A DNA stretch of 64,000 bases from an uncultured beta proteobacterium (GCA_903938815.1 CAJAES010000080.1:1-64000); one strand, 5' to 3'. Counted from the first letter of the stretch, positions 44,317 to 52,988 are shown. Program-made: numbers and translations. Notes: generated from the sequence alone by a model not told the origin.

Positions 44317-44973
44317 ATGACCGACCCGAACGTCCAACGCCTCAAGCGCCTGGATGCCTGCGCCGTCTCCGACGCCCTCGACAAGCTGGGCCTGAAGGGC
44401 GCCGTCACCGGACTGCCGCAGCGCAGCGGCGAAGGCCGCATCGCCGGCATCGCGGTGACGATGAAGGTCGGCCCCGGCCAGCCGCCCGCCGGCCCGCCCA
44501 AGCACCTCGGCTGCACCGCGATCGAGCATGCCGGCCCCGACCACGTCATCGTCGTGGAACAGCGCAGCGGCGTCGAAGCCGGGTGCTGGGGCGGCCTGCT
44601 GACGCTGGGCGCGCAGGTCAAGGGCGTGGCGGGCGTGGTGGCCGACGGGCCCCTGCGCGACGTGGACGAAGCCATCGCCTACGGCTTCCCTGTCTTCTCG
44701 CGCAGCCTCACCTCCTTCACCGCACGCGGCCGCGTGGTGGAACTCGGCACGCAGGTCCCGGTGAGCATCGGCGACGTGACGGTGAACCCCGGCGACTACG
44801 TGCTGGCCGACCGCAGCGCCGTCATCCTGATCGCCGCCGCCGATATCGAACGCGTGCTCGACGCTGCCGAAGCCATCGTCGCCCGCGAGGCCGCCATGGC
44901 CAAGGCCATCCTGGCCGGCACCCCCATCGGGCAGGTGATGGGCGGCGCCTACGAACACATGCTGGAGAACTGA
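44317..44973 (+). CDS. RraA/HMG-CHA aldolase family protein, copy 1 (acidic active-site residue replaced)
   Basis: 218 residues of the fold shared by RraA and class II pyruvate aldolases (LigK/GalC type). The metal/pyruvate motif VADGPLRD is present (Arg114, Asp115). Twenty-one residues before the Arg, where active aldolases have Asp or Glu (after Trp-Gly), it has Gly93 (CWGGLLTL). That may abolish pyruvate aldolase activity or mark a different reaction. GGRP-like loops near VTMKVGPGQPPAGPP are also unusual. AAGGAA upstream serves as ribosome-binding site; 4 bases separate it from copy 2. Confidence 0.85.
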   Translation: MTDPNVQRLKRLDACAVSDALDKLGLKGAVTGLPQRSGEGRIAGIAVTMKVGPGQPPAGPPKHLGCTAIEHAGPDHVIVVEQRSGVEAGCWGGLLTLGAQVKGVAGVVADGPLRDVDEAIAYGFPVFSRSLTSFTARGRVVELGTQVPVSIGDVTVNPGDYVLADRSAVILIAAADIERVLDAAEAIVAREAAMAKAILAGTPIGQVMGGAYEHMLEN

Positions 44974-44977
44974 GCCC

Positions 44978-45661
44978 ATGGCCCCGAACCCTCAAGAAGA
45001 CAACCACGACGACGCCAACGTCGCCCGCGCCGCGAAGCTCGACACCGCCACGCTCAGCGACGCGCTCGACAAGCTCGGCATCGCCGGGCAATGCCACCTC
45101 ATCCAGCCCCGCTCGGGCGGATTCCGCATGGCAGGCCGCGCCTGGACGCTGCTCTACGGCCCCGCAGGCAAGCCTGCCGGCACCGTGGGCGACTACATCG
45201 ATGACGTGCCGCCCGGCAGCGTCATCGTGCTGGACAACGGCGGGCGCGAGAACTGCACCGTCTGGGGCGACATCCTGACCGAGATCGCGCACCGGCGCGG
45301 CATCGCCGGCACCGTCATCGACGGCATCTGCCGCGATGTGGCGCTGTGCCTGCAGCTCGGCTACCCCGTCTTCAGCAAGGCCCACTGGATGCGCACCGGC
45401 AAGGACCGCGTGCAGGTCGAGGCCACCGGCATCCCCGTGAACATCGGCGATGCGCGCGTGGCGCCGGGTGACATCGTGCGCGGCGACGCCGACGGCGTGA
45501 TCGTGATCCCGAAGGAACACGAGGCCGCCGTGCTCGACGCCGCCGAGGCGATCGAAGCCGCCGAGGACCGCATCCGCCAGGCCGTGCGCGGCGGCATGCG
45601 TCTCGACGATGCCCGCCGGCAGTTCAAGTACCACCAGCTGCAGACCCGGGAGCAGGCATGA
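44978..45661 (+). CDS. RraA/HMG-CHA aldolase family protein, copy 2
   Basis: 227 residues. It keeps the complete signature: Trp-Gly-Asp (Asp98 in TVWGDILTEI), then VIDGICRD (Arg119, Asp120) at the same 21-residue spacing. With a divalent metal it could cleave 4-carboxy-4-hydroxy-2-oxoadipate to pyruvate and oxaloacetate, the step after a LigJ-type hydratase. The stop overlaps copy 3 by 4 bases. Confidence 0.87.
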   Translation: MAPNPQEDNHDDANVARAAKLDTATLSDALDKLGIAGQCHLIQPRSGGFRMAGRAWTLLYGPAGKPAGTVGDYIDDVPPGSVIVLDNGGRENCTVWGDILTEIAHRRGIAGTVIDGICRDVALCLQLGYPVFSKAHWMRTGKDRVQVEATGIPVNIGDARVAPGDIVRGDADGVIVIPKEHEAAVLDAAEAIEAAEDRIRQAVRGGMRLDDARRQFKYHQLQTREQA

Positions 45662-46320
45662 AACGATTCGACTGGGAGGCCACCACGCGCCGCAACCCCG
45701 AACGCGTGGCCGACACCCTGGCCCAGGCCGCGCGCGCGCTGCCCACCGCCACGCTGCACGAGGCCGGCGGCAAGATCGGCGCGCTGCCTTCAGCCATCAA
45801 GCCCGTGGCGGCCGGCATGGCCTTCGCAGGCAGCGCACTGACGGTGCACTCGCCCCCGGGGGACAACCTCTGGCTGCACCGCGCGCTCGACATCTCGCGC
45901 CCCGGCGACGTGCTGGTGGTCCACGTGAACGGCGCCTACGAACACGGCTACTGGGGCGAGATCATGGCCACGATGGCCATCGCCCGCGACCTCGCGGGGC
46001 TGGTGATCGACGGCTGCGTGCGCGACGGCGCGCTGCTGGCCGAGTTCGGCTTCCCGGTGTTCGCCCGAGGCCTGTGCATCCGGGGCACCGGCAAGGACTT
46101 CGGCGCCACCGGCTGGATCAACCATCCGGTGCGCATCGGCGATGTCACCGTGAACGCGGGCGACCTGGTGGTGGGCGACGGCGACGGCGTGGTCGTGGTG
46201 CCGCGCGAGCGCGCAACGGACGTGGTGGCGCGGTCGGTGAAGCGCGAGGCCGACGAAGCCGCCATCCTGCAGCAACTCAAGGACGGGGCCTCGACCCTGG
46301 ATGTCTATGGCTGGCGCTGA
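45658..46320 (+). CDS. RraA/HMG-CHA aldolase family protein, copy 3
   Basis: 220 residues. Signature Trp-Gly-Glu (Glu101 in YWGEIMATMA), then VIDGCVRD (Arg122, Asp123). The rest is as close to general RraA-fold proteins as to copy 2, so the three are old paralogues rather than fresh duplicates. The last 20 bases overlap the crotonase gene. Confidence 0.87.
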   Translation: MKRFDWEATTRRNPERVADTLAQAARALPTATLHEAGGKIGALPSAIKPVAAGMAFAGSALTVHSPPGDNLWLHRALDISRPGDVLVVHVNGAYEHGYWGEIMATMAIARDLAGLVIDGCVRDGALLAEFGFPVFARGLCIRGTGKDFGATGWINHPVRIGDVTVNAGDLVVGDGDGVVVVPRERATDVVARSVKREADEAAILQQLKDGASTLDVYGWR

Positions 46321-47092
46321 AGCCCGGAACGAGGGCCTCGCGCCCGATCTGGTGATCGATGGGGCCGTGGCCACCATCACGCTGCGGCGCCCCGCCGTGG
46401 CCAACCGGCTGGAACTGAGCGATCTCGAAGTCCTGCATGGTTTCCTCGCCGACGTGAACGCGCGGCCCGAGGTCCTGCTGCTGCGCCTGCAGGGCGAAGG
46501 CCGGCACTTCTGCAGCGGGTTCAACATCGGGCAGGTGGGCACCGCCGGCGCCGACGCCGGCCGCAGATTCGAGGGCATCACCGACGCCGTCGAGCAGGCG
46601 CGGCCCATCACCGTGGCGGTGCTGCAGGGCGGCGCCTTCGGCGGCGCGGGCGACCTCGCGGTGGCCTGCGATTTCCGCATCGGCGGGCCCGACAGCGAAC
46701 TGATGGTGCCGGCCGCCCGGCTGGGCCTGCACTTCTATCGCGGCGGGCTGGAACGCTTCGTCGCGGCCGTGGGCCTGCCAGCAGCGCGGCGCATCATGCT
46801 TGCGGCGGAGCGGCTGGATGCGACCGAGATGCGCCGCCTCGGCCTGCTCGACCGCGTGGCCGACAGCACCGCCGGCGTGCCGGCCCTGGTGGACGCCTTC
46901 TGCGCGGAGATCGCGGGCCTGGCCCCGCTGGCGATCCTGGGCATGAAGCAGCACCTGAACCGCATCGCGCGGGGCACGCTGGACGCCGCCGCGCTGGCGC
47001 GCGACATCGCTGCCGCCGACGCCTCTGCCGACCTCAAGGAAGGCGCCGCCGCCTGGCAGCAGCGCCGGCCGCCGCAATTCCAGGGGCGTTGA
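46301..47092 (+). CDS. Enoyl-CoA hydratase/isomerase (crotonase) family protein, atypical active site
   Basis: 263 residues, starting inside the RraA copy 3 gene. The fold is clear (VATITLRRPAVANRLELSDL, RHFCSGFNIGQVG, LQGGAFGGAGDLAVACDFRI), but neither of the two Glu residues of true hydratases is at the usual place: the oxyanion helix has GGAGDLA and the second site reads PAARLGLHFYRGGLERF. So it is more likely a crotonase lyase, hydrolase or isomerase than a standard hydratase. It overlaps the GMC oxidoreductase start by 1 base. Confidence 0.85.
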   Translation: MSMAGAEARNEGLAPDLVIDGAVATITLRRPAVANRLELSDLEVLHGFLADVNARPEVLLLRLQGEGRHFCSGFNIGQVGTAGADAGRRFEGITDAVEQARPITVAVLQGGAFGGAGDLAVACDFRIGGPDSELMVPAARLGLHFYRGGLERFVAAVGLPAARRIMLAAERLDATEMRRLGLLDRVADSTAGVPALVDAFCAEIAGLAPLAILGMKQHLNRIARGTLDAAALARDIAAADASADLKEGAAAWQQRRPPQFQGR

Positions 47093-48708
47093 TGGCCCAC
47101 TGGGACCAGGAAGTCGACTTCATCGTCGTCGGCGCCGGCACGGCCGGCTGCGTGCTGGCCAACCGCCTGAGCGCCGACCCCGGCTGCCAGGTGATGCTGC
47201 TCGAAGCCGGCGGTGGCGACAGCCACCCGGCCGTGCGCATGCCCGTGGGCTTCATGCGCGCGCTGCAGCGGCCCGACCTCACCTGGGGCTTGCAGACCGA
47301 GCCGGAGCCGCACCTGCAAGGCCGTGTGCTGCCCGTGCCGCGCGGGCGCCTGCTGGGCGGCTCGTCGTCGATCAACGGCATGTTCCACATCCGGGGCGAC
47401 CGGCGCGATTTCGACGACTGGGCGGCAGCCGGCTGCACCGGATGGTCCTACGACGACGTGCTCCCGTACTTCGTGAAGAGCGAATCGAACTGGCGCGGCG
47501 CCGGCCCGTTCCACGGCGGCGCCGGGCCGCTGCAGGTGAACCCCATCGACACGCGCCACCTGCTGGCCGAGCCGCTGCGCGAGGCCGCGCGCGAGGCAGG
47601 CCACCGGCTCAACGACGACTACGACGGCGAGCACCACGACGGCATCGCGCGCGGCGACGTCGCCATCGACCGCAACGGGCGGCGCCACAGCAGTTCGCGC
47701 GCCTACCTGCACCCGGTGCTGTCGCGGCCCAACCTGCAGCTGTGGACGCGTGCGCTGAGTGAGCGCGTGCTGATCGAGGACGGCCGCGCCGTGGGCGTGC
47801 AGTTGCGCCGCGGCGGCCGGGTGCTGCGCGTGCGCGCGCGGCGTGAGGTGCTGCTGAGCGGGGGCGCCTACGGCAGCCCGCAACTGCTGATGCTGTCGGG
47901 CGTGGGCCCGGCAGACGAGCTGCAGCGCCTGGGCATCCCTGTGCAGCGCGCACTCGCGGGCGTGGGCGGCAACCTGATCGAGCACCCGCGCATGCCGCTG
48001 CAGTTCCGCGCGCTGCAGCCGCTGACCTTCCTGCGCCAGCTGCGATTCGACCGGGCCGTGCTCTCGGTGCTGCGCTGGGCCTTCACCGGCGGCGGCCCCT
48101 TCGCCACGCAGATCTGCAACGGCACGTTGCTGCTCAAGAGCGACCCCGCGCTCGACCGGCCCGACATCCAGCTGCTGTGCAACCCGGTGCGCCTGGACGC
48201 GCGGCTGTGGTTCCCGGTGCTGCGGCCAGCGCAGGAGCACAGCTTCTACATCACGGTGTGCCAGCTCTATGCGAAGAGCCGTGGCCGCGTGACGCTGCGC
48301 TCGGCCGACCCCGCGGACAAGCCCCGCATCGCGATGAACCTGTTCTCGCACGAGGACGACTTCCGCAGCATGCGCGAGGGCCTGCGCGCCGCGCGGCGGC
48401 TGTACGCGCAGCCGGCGCTGGCTTCGCTGGTGGGCGCCGAGACCCTGCCCGGCGCCGCGCTGCAAAGCGACGCCGAGCTGGACGAGGCGATCCGCGCGCT
48501 CGGCGGCATCACGCACCACCCGGTGGGCACCTGCGCGATGGGCGTGGGCGCCGACGCCGTGGTGGACCCGCGCCTGCGCGTGCACGGCGTGCCCGGCCTG
48601 CGCGTGGTGGACGCCTCTGTGATGCCCGGGATCGTCGGCGGCAACACCAACGCGGCCACGCTGATGATTGCCGAGAAGGCCGCGGACATGATCCTCGCCG
48701 ATGCCTGA
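47092..48708 (+). CDS. GMC-family FAD-dependent oxidoreductase (choline/alcohol-dehydrogenase-like)
   Basis: 538 residues from the ATG at 47092, overlapping the crotonase stop. FAD-binding motif FIVVGAGTAGCVLANRLSAD; GMC signature 1 region PRGRLLGGSSSINGMFHIRG; signature 2 region GAYGSPQLLMLSGVGP; catalytic His segment near GGITHHPVGTCAMG, and the C-terminal MPGIVGGNTNAATLMIAEKA. It oxidises a primary alcohol to an aldehyde with electrons to the membrane or oxygen. Followed by an aldehyde dehydrogenase, it forms an alcohol-to-acid pair within the operon. Confidence 0.92.
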   Translation: MAHWDQEVDFIVVGAGTAGCVLANRLSADPGCQVMLLEAGGGDSHPAVRMPVGFMRALQRPDLTWGLQTEPEPHLQGRVLPVPRGRLLGGSSSINGMFHIRGDRRDFDDWAAAGCTGWSYDDVLPYFVKSESNWRGAGPFHGGAGPLQVNPIDTRHLLAEPLREAAREAGHRLNDDYDGEHHDGIARGDVAIDRNGRRHSSSRAYLHPVLSRPNLQLWTRALSERVLIEDGRAVGVQLRRGGRVLRVRARREVLLSGGAYGSPQLLMLSGVGPADELQRLGIPVQRALAGVGGNLIEHPRMPLQFRALQPLTFLRQLRFDRAVLSVLRWAFTGGGPFATQICNGTLLLKSDPALDRPDIQLLCNPVRLDARLWFPVLRPAQEHSFYITVCQLYAKSRGRVTLRSADPADKPRIAMNLFSHEDDFRSMREGLRAARRLYAQPALASLVGAETLPGAALQSDAELDEAIRALGGITHHPVGTCAMGVGADAVVDPRLRVHGVPGLRVVDASVMPGIVGGNTNAATLMIAEKAADMILADA

Positions 48709-48744
48709 CCCGCGCCGGATGAACGCACTGAACCGGAGACCCCG

Positions 48745-50238
48745 ATGACCCGCCCCGCCCTGCCTGGACAGCCCGGCCAGCCCGGCCAGCCCCTGAGGCT
48801 GCTGATCGACGGCGCATGGCAGGCCGCCGCCAGCGGCGCGCTGCTGGACGTGACCGACCCCTGCACCGGCGACGTCATCGCGCAGGCGGCCGCCGGCGAT
48901 GCGGCCGACATCGATGCCGCGGTCGACGCCGCGCGCCGCGCCTTCGAGCGCGGCCCCTGGCCCGCGATGAAACCGGCGCAGCGCGCGCGGCTGCTGTGGC
49001 GCCTGGCCGAACTGATCGACCAGCACGCCGACGAGCTGGCCGCGCTGGAAACGCTGAACACCGGCAAGCCGCTGAAGATGGCGCGCATGTTCGACGTGGC
49101 GCTGTCCGCCGAGTGCCTGCGCTACCACGCAGGCTGGTGCACCAAGCTCAGCGGCGAGACGCGCGCCACCTCGCTGCCGGGGGAATGGCACACCTACACA
49201 CTGCGCGAGCCGCTGGGCGTGGCCGGGCTCATCGTGCCCTGGAACGTACCGCTGCCGATGGCGGTGGGCAAGATCGCGCCCGCGCTGGCCGCCGGCTGCA
49301 CGGCCGTGCTCAAGCCCGCCGAGCTGACGCCGCTGACGGCCGTGCGGCTGGGCGAGCTCATCGTCGAGGCCGGCTTCCCGCCGGGCGTCGTGAACATCGT
49401 CACCGGACTCGGCACCACCGCAGGCCAGGCGCTGGTGGACCACCCCGGCGTCGACAAGCTGTCCTTCACCGGCAGCACCGCGGTGGGCCAGCGCATCCTG
49501 GCTTCGGCGGCGGGCAACCTGAAACGCCTGTCGCTGGAGCTCGGCGGCAAGAGCCCGGTCTTCATCTTCCCCGATGCCGACCTCGAGCGCGCCACCGACG
49601 CCGCTGCGCGCGGCATCTTCGCCAACGCCGGGCAGGTGTGTGCGGCGGGCTCGCGCCTGTTCGTGCACGAATCCGTCTTCGAGCGCGTGGTGCAGGGTGT
49701 GGCGGACCGCGCCCGCCGGCTGCGCGTGGCGCCGGGGCATCTGCCGGAATCGGAGATGGGCCCGCTGATCAGCCAGCGCCAGCGCGAGCGCGTGCTCGCC
49801 TACGTGGCCGGCGGCATCGCCGAGGGTGCCGATGTGCTGACCGGCGGTGCCGCACTGCCCGGCGCCGGCTACTTCATGCAGCCCACCGTGATGGCGCGCA
49901 CACGCGCGGACATGGCCCTGGTGCGCGAGGAGATCTTCGGCCCGGTGCTGTCCACCTTCGCCTTCGGCGACGAGGAGGAACTCGACACGCTCGCCGCACG
50001 CGGCAACGACACCGCCTACGGCCTGTCGGCCAGCGTCTGGACGCGCGACCTCTCGCGCGCGCACCGCATGGCGCGCAGGCTGAAAGCGGGCAACATCCGC
50101 GTGAACGCAGCCGTGGCGCCGGATTTCGCGATGCCCTTCGGCGGCATGAAGCTCTCGGGCTGGGGCCGCGAGAACGGCCGCGAGGGCGTGGAAAGCTTCA
50201 CCGAGCTGAAGTCGGTGGCCATCGATCTGAACCCCTGA
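48745..50238 (+). CDS. Aldehyde dehydrogenase
   Basis: 497 residues. An odd N-terminal Gly-Gln-Pro repeat (PGQPGQPGQP, residues 6-15) precedes a normal ALDH: GLIVPWNVPLPMAVGKIAPA, KPAELTPLTAVRLGEL, GSTAVGQRILASAAG, the base in LELGGKSPVF, the nucleophile in NAGQVCAAGSRLFVHE, and EEIFGPVLSTFAF. It resembles betaine/phenylacetaldehyde-type enzymes. It may oxidise the aldehyde made by the GMC enzyme or the aldehyde released by retro-aldol cleavage. Confidence 0.9.
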   Translation: MTRPALPGQPGQPGQPLRLLIDGAWQAAASGALLDVTDPCTGDVIAQAAAGDAADIDAAVDAARRAFERGPWPAMKPAQRARLLWRLAELIDQHADELAALETLNTGKPLKMARMFDVALSAECLRYHAGWCTKLSGETRATSLPGEWHTYTLREPLGVAGLIVPWNVPLPMAVGKIAPALAAGCTAVLKPAELTPLTAVRLGELIVEAGFPPGVVNIVTGLGTTAGQALVDHPGVDKLSFTGSTAVGQRILASAAGNLKRLSLELGGKSPVFIFPDADLERATDAAARGIFANAGQVCAAGSRLFVHESVFERVVQGVADRARRLRVAPGHLPESEMGPLISQRQRERVLAYVAGGIAEGADVLTGGAALPGAGYFMQPTVMARTRADMALVREEIFGPVLSTFAFGDEEELDTLAARGNDTAYGLSASVWTRDLSRAHRMARRLKAGNIRVNAAVAPDFAMPFGGMKLSGWGRENGREGVESFTELKSVAIDLNP

Positions 50239-50248
50239 AGGAGTCCCC

Positions 50249-51028
50249 ATGGACCTGGGCATCCGCGGCCGAAAGGCCCTTGTCTGCGCGTCGTCGCAGG
50301 GGCTGGGCCTGGCCTGCGCGCAGGCGCTGGCGGCCGAAGGCTGCGAGGTCTGGCTCAACGGCCGGGACCGCACGAAGCTGGAGGCCGCTGCCGCTGCATT
50401 GCGCGCCGCCAGCGGCGCGACCGTTCACACGGTCGCCGCCGACCTCGACACCGAAGCCGGCCGCGCAGCGCTGGTGGCTGCCTGCCCCGAACCGGACATC
50501 CTGGTGAACAACAACGCCGGCCCGCCGCCGGGCCAGCTGGCCGACTGGGACCACGCCGCGTGGATGCGCGCGCTGGAGAGCAACCTCATCGCCGGCGTGA
50601 TGCTGATCCGCGCGGTGCTGCCGGGCATGCGCGAGCGCGGTTTCGGGCGCATCGTCAACATCACCTCGGCGATGGTGAAGACGCCGCACGCGGCCATGGG
50701 CCTTTCCACCGCAGCGCGCGCCGGGCTCACGGCCGTGAGCAAGGCGCTCGCACGCGAGGCGGTGGTGGACAACGTCACCATCAACCAGCTGCTGCCCGAG
50801 CGCTTCGACACCCCGCGCCAGGAGTTCATGGCGCGCCGCCTGATGGCCGAGCACGGCATCACGCACGAAGCGGCCCGCCAGCGCATCGCCGACACCCTGC
50901 CGGCGCGGCGCTTCGGCCGGCCGGAGGAATTCGGCGCCGCCTGCGCCTTCCTGTGCGCCGCGAACTCCGGCTTCATGACCGGGCAGAACCTGCAGCTCGA
51001 CGGCGGGGCCTACGCCGGGCTGGTGTGA
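50249..51028 (+). CDS. SDR-family protein with altered catalytic Tyr/Lys
   Basis: 259 residues, last gene of the long operon. The Rossmann N-terminus is KALVCASSQGLGLACAQALA (TG replaced by CA in the Gly motif), with NNAGPPPGQ. Where SDRs have YxxxK, the sequence reads MGLSTAARAGLTAVSKA, so the catalytic Tyr is Ser and the Lys is Arg by my alignment. A branch of SDRs with LSxxARxGL is common in proteobacteria and is usually annotated 3-oxoacyl-ACP reductase-like without proof. Its reaction is unknown. Confidence 0.85.
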   Translation: MDLGIRGRKALVCASSQGLGLACAQALAAEGCEVWLNGRDRTKLEAAAAALRAASGATVHTVAADLDTEAGRAALVAACPEPDILVNNNAGPPPGQLADWDHAAWMRALESNLIAGVMLIRAVLPGMRERGFGRIVNITSAMVKTPHAAMGLSTAARAGLTAVSKALAREAVVDNVTINQLLPERFDTPRQEFMARRLMAEHGITHEAARQRIADTLPARRFGRPEEFGAACAFLCAANSGFMTGQNLQLDGGAYAGLV

Positions 51029-51065
51029 GCCCGCACCGGACGCGGCCGCCGCGCCAGGGTCAACA

Positions 51066-52988
51066 TCAACCACGCAGGTGCTTGTAGACGGTGGTGCGCG
51101 AGATGGACAGGTTGCGCGATGTCTGGCTGACCGAGCGCCCGGTGCGCTCGTACTCGGCCCGCACCAGTTCAGCGGCGCTGCGCTGCAGCATCGACCCGGA
51201 AGCCGCGGCCGGGTGCGCAGCGGCCGCGGCCGGAAGCACCCGCGCCACGTCGTCTTCACGCAGGGGCTGGTCACGGTCGGCGGTGCGGCGCGCGAGCAGC
51301 GCGCGTGTCAGCACCGAACGCAACTCGCGGAAGTTGCCCGGCCAGGGATGCTGCATGAGCCGCGCCGTGGCGTCGTCGGTGATGGTCGCAGCCGAGTCGA
51401 CATCGCGCAGCACCCAGTGCACCGCCCGGGCCAGGTCACGCCTGCTGCGCAGCGGCGGCAGGCTCACGCGCACGGTGTTCAGCCGGTACATGAGGTCTTC
51501 GCGGAACGTGCGAGCGCGCACTTCGGCGTCCAGGTCGGCATGCGTGGCCGCCAGCAGCTGCACGTCGACCTGCCGGGTGGCATGGCCACCCACCGGCCGC
51601 ACCTGCTGGTCGTCCAGGAAGCGTAGCAGCGCCGCCTGCAGGTGCAGGGGCAGTTCGCGCACTTCGTCCAGCAGCAGCGTGCCACCGTCGGCGGCCACGA
51701 TGAGACCGGCGTTGCCATCCCTGCGCGAACCGGTGAATGCGCCGCTGACGTAGCCGAACAGCTCGGCCTCGAACAGCTCGGCCGGCAGGGCCGCGCAGTT
51801 GACGGCCACGAAATCGCCGCGCCGCCCGCTGACGCGGTGGGCATGGCGGGCGAGCAGTTCCTTGCCGGTGCCGGTTTCGCCGTGCAGCAGGATGGGCGCG
51901 CGCAGGCGCACGGCGGCTTCCACCAGCCGGCAGGCTTCCGCCACGGCGGGGTCGTCGTCGAGGAAGGCCGAGGCATTCGCAGCGGGCCGGGCTTCGGCAC
52001 GCGGCGGGCTGCGCCCGATGAGCGGCAAGGCCGCGGGCTCGGGGGGCCGGGTCAGGGCGGCGGACGTCGACGCCGGGCCGGGCCGGGCCACCATGCGCGC
52101 CACCAGCGCGCTGCCCAGGGCGTCCCGCAGGCGCACCTCGCCACCCAGGTGCAGGCGAGCCAGCACGGAGTCCAGCGATTCGAGGAACAGCTCCTCGAAG
52201 CGCCGGCCACGGCTGGCATCCAGACCGCTGAACAGGCTTCGGCCCGGCCCGTTGATGGCGACCAGGCAGCCTTCGCCGTCGAACGCCAGCAGGGCGGCGC
52301 TCAGCGTGCCCAGGTACTCGGCACGCGGGTGCATCGCCAGCACCAGCTGGCCGCGCATCTGGTGGGCAAGCAAGCCGTTCTCGATGTGCGTGGCGGCCAT
52401 CTGCACCAGGGCCTGCGTGTGGCGCTGGCGGGATTCGTAGAACGAGGACGCGTCCAGCACGCCCACCACCTGGCCTTGCGCGTCCCGCACCGGCGCCGCC
52501 GTGCAGGAGATGTCGCCGAGCTTCAGGAAATAGTGTTCCAGGCCCGTCACGGCCACGGCGGCGCCCGTGGCGAGCGCCGTGCCGAGCCCGTTGGTGCCCG
52601 CGATGCCTTCGCGCCAGCAGCTGCCGGCCAGGATGGCGGCATCCGTGTTGCTCATGCTGAAGCGGTTGTCGGCATACAGGTCCAGGATCACGCCCTCGCG
52701 GTCGGCGAAGGCGAGCAGGAAGTTCGAGCCGGCGATCTGGCGCGACAGTGTCTCGAGTTCGGCCTGGGCCAGGCGGCGCACCAGCGCCGAACTTTCGCGT
52801 CGGCGCGCCAGGTCCGCCGCCTCGACCACCGGCACCGTGACCGGGGCGCCCGGCTGCAGGCCGGCATCGGTGCAGCGCACCCAGCTGTCCAGGATCACGC
52901 CTGAAGGCAGGCCTTCGGGCGGCATGGCCAGGCCGCGGGCCTTCATGGCACGGGCATGGGCCAGCGTGCGTTCGTCGCGACCTGTCAT
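51066..52988 (-). CDS. Sigma-54-dependent activator, AcoR-like (GAF, AAA+, Fis HTH)
   Basis: 640 residues from the ATG at 52988 (MTGRDERTLAHARAMKARGL). The N-terminal GAF-type sensor region (about 70-310) contains NRFSMSNTDAAILAGSCWRE and GTNGLGTALATGAAV, the AcoR pattern. The AAA+ domain has Walker A HGETGTGKELLA, the sigma-54 loop GAFTGS with Ser421 in place of the last Ala of GAFTGA, Walker B GGTLLLDEVRELP and the R-finger region FREDLMYRLN. A C-terminal Fis-type HTH (ISRTTVYKHL) ends it. It is divergent from the PQQ dehydrogenase operon and is the likely activator of its -24/-12 promoter; it could also act on the operon ending 37 bases away. Confidence 0.92.
   Translation of the reverse strand: MTGRDERTLAHARAMKARGLAMPPEGLPSGVILDSWVRCTDAGLQPGAPVTVPVVEAADLARRRESSALVRRLAQAELETLSRQIAGSNFLLAFADREGVILDLYADNRFSMSNTDAAILAGSCWREGIAGTNGLGTALATGAAVAVTGLEHYFLKLGDISCTAAPVRDAQGQVVGVLDASSFYESRQRHTQALVQMAATHIENGLLAHQMRGQLVLAMHPRAEYLGTLSAALLAFDGEGCLVAINGPGRSLFSGLDASRGRRFEELFLESLDSVLARLHLGGEVRLRDALGSALVARMVARPGPASTSAALTRPPEPAALPLIGRSPPRAEARPAANASAFLDDDPAVAEACRLVEAAVRLRAPILLHGETGTGKELLARHAHRVSGRRGDFVAVNCAALPAELFEAELFGYVSGAFTGSRRDGNAGLIVAADGGTLLLDEVRELPLHLQAALLRFLDDQQVRPVGGHATRQVDVQLLAATHADLDAEVRARTFREDLMYRLNTVRVSLPPLRSRRDLARAVHWVLRDVDSAATITDDATARLMQHPWPGNFRELRSVLTRALLARRTADRDQPLREDDVARVLPAAAAAHPAAASGSMLQRSAAELVRAEYERTGRSVSQTSRNLSISRTTVYKHLRG

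Noticed and set aside
46735-50373. 1212-codon minus-strand open frame
   Set aside because: Antisense to three genes with full catalytic motifs (GMC, ALDH, SDR) and the end of the crotonase gene; long antisense frames are expected at this G+C.
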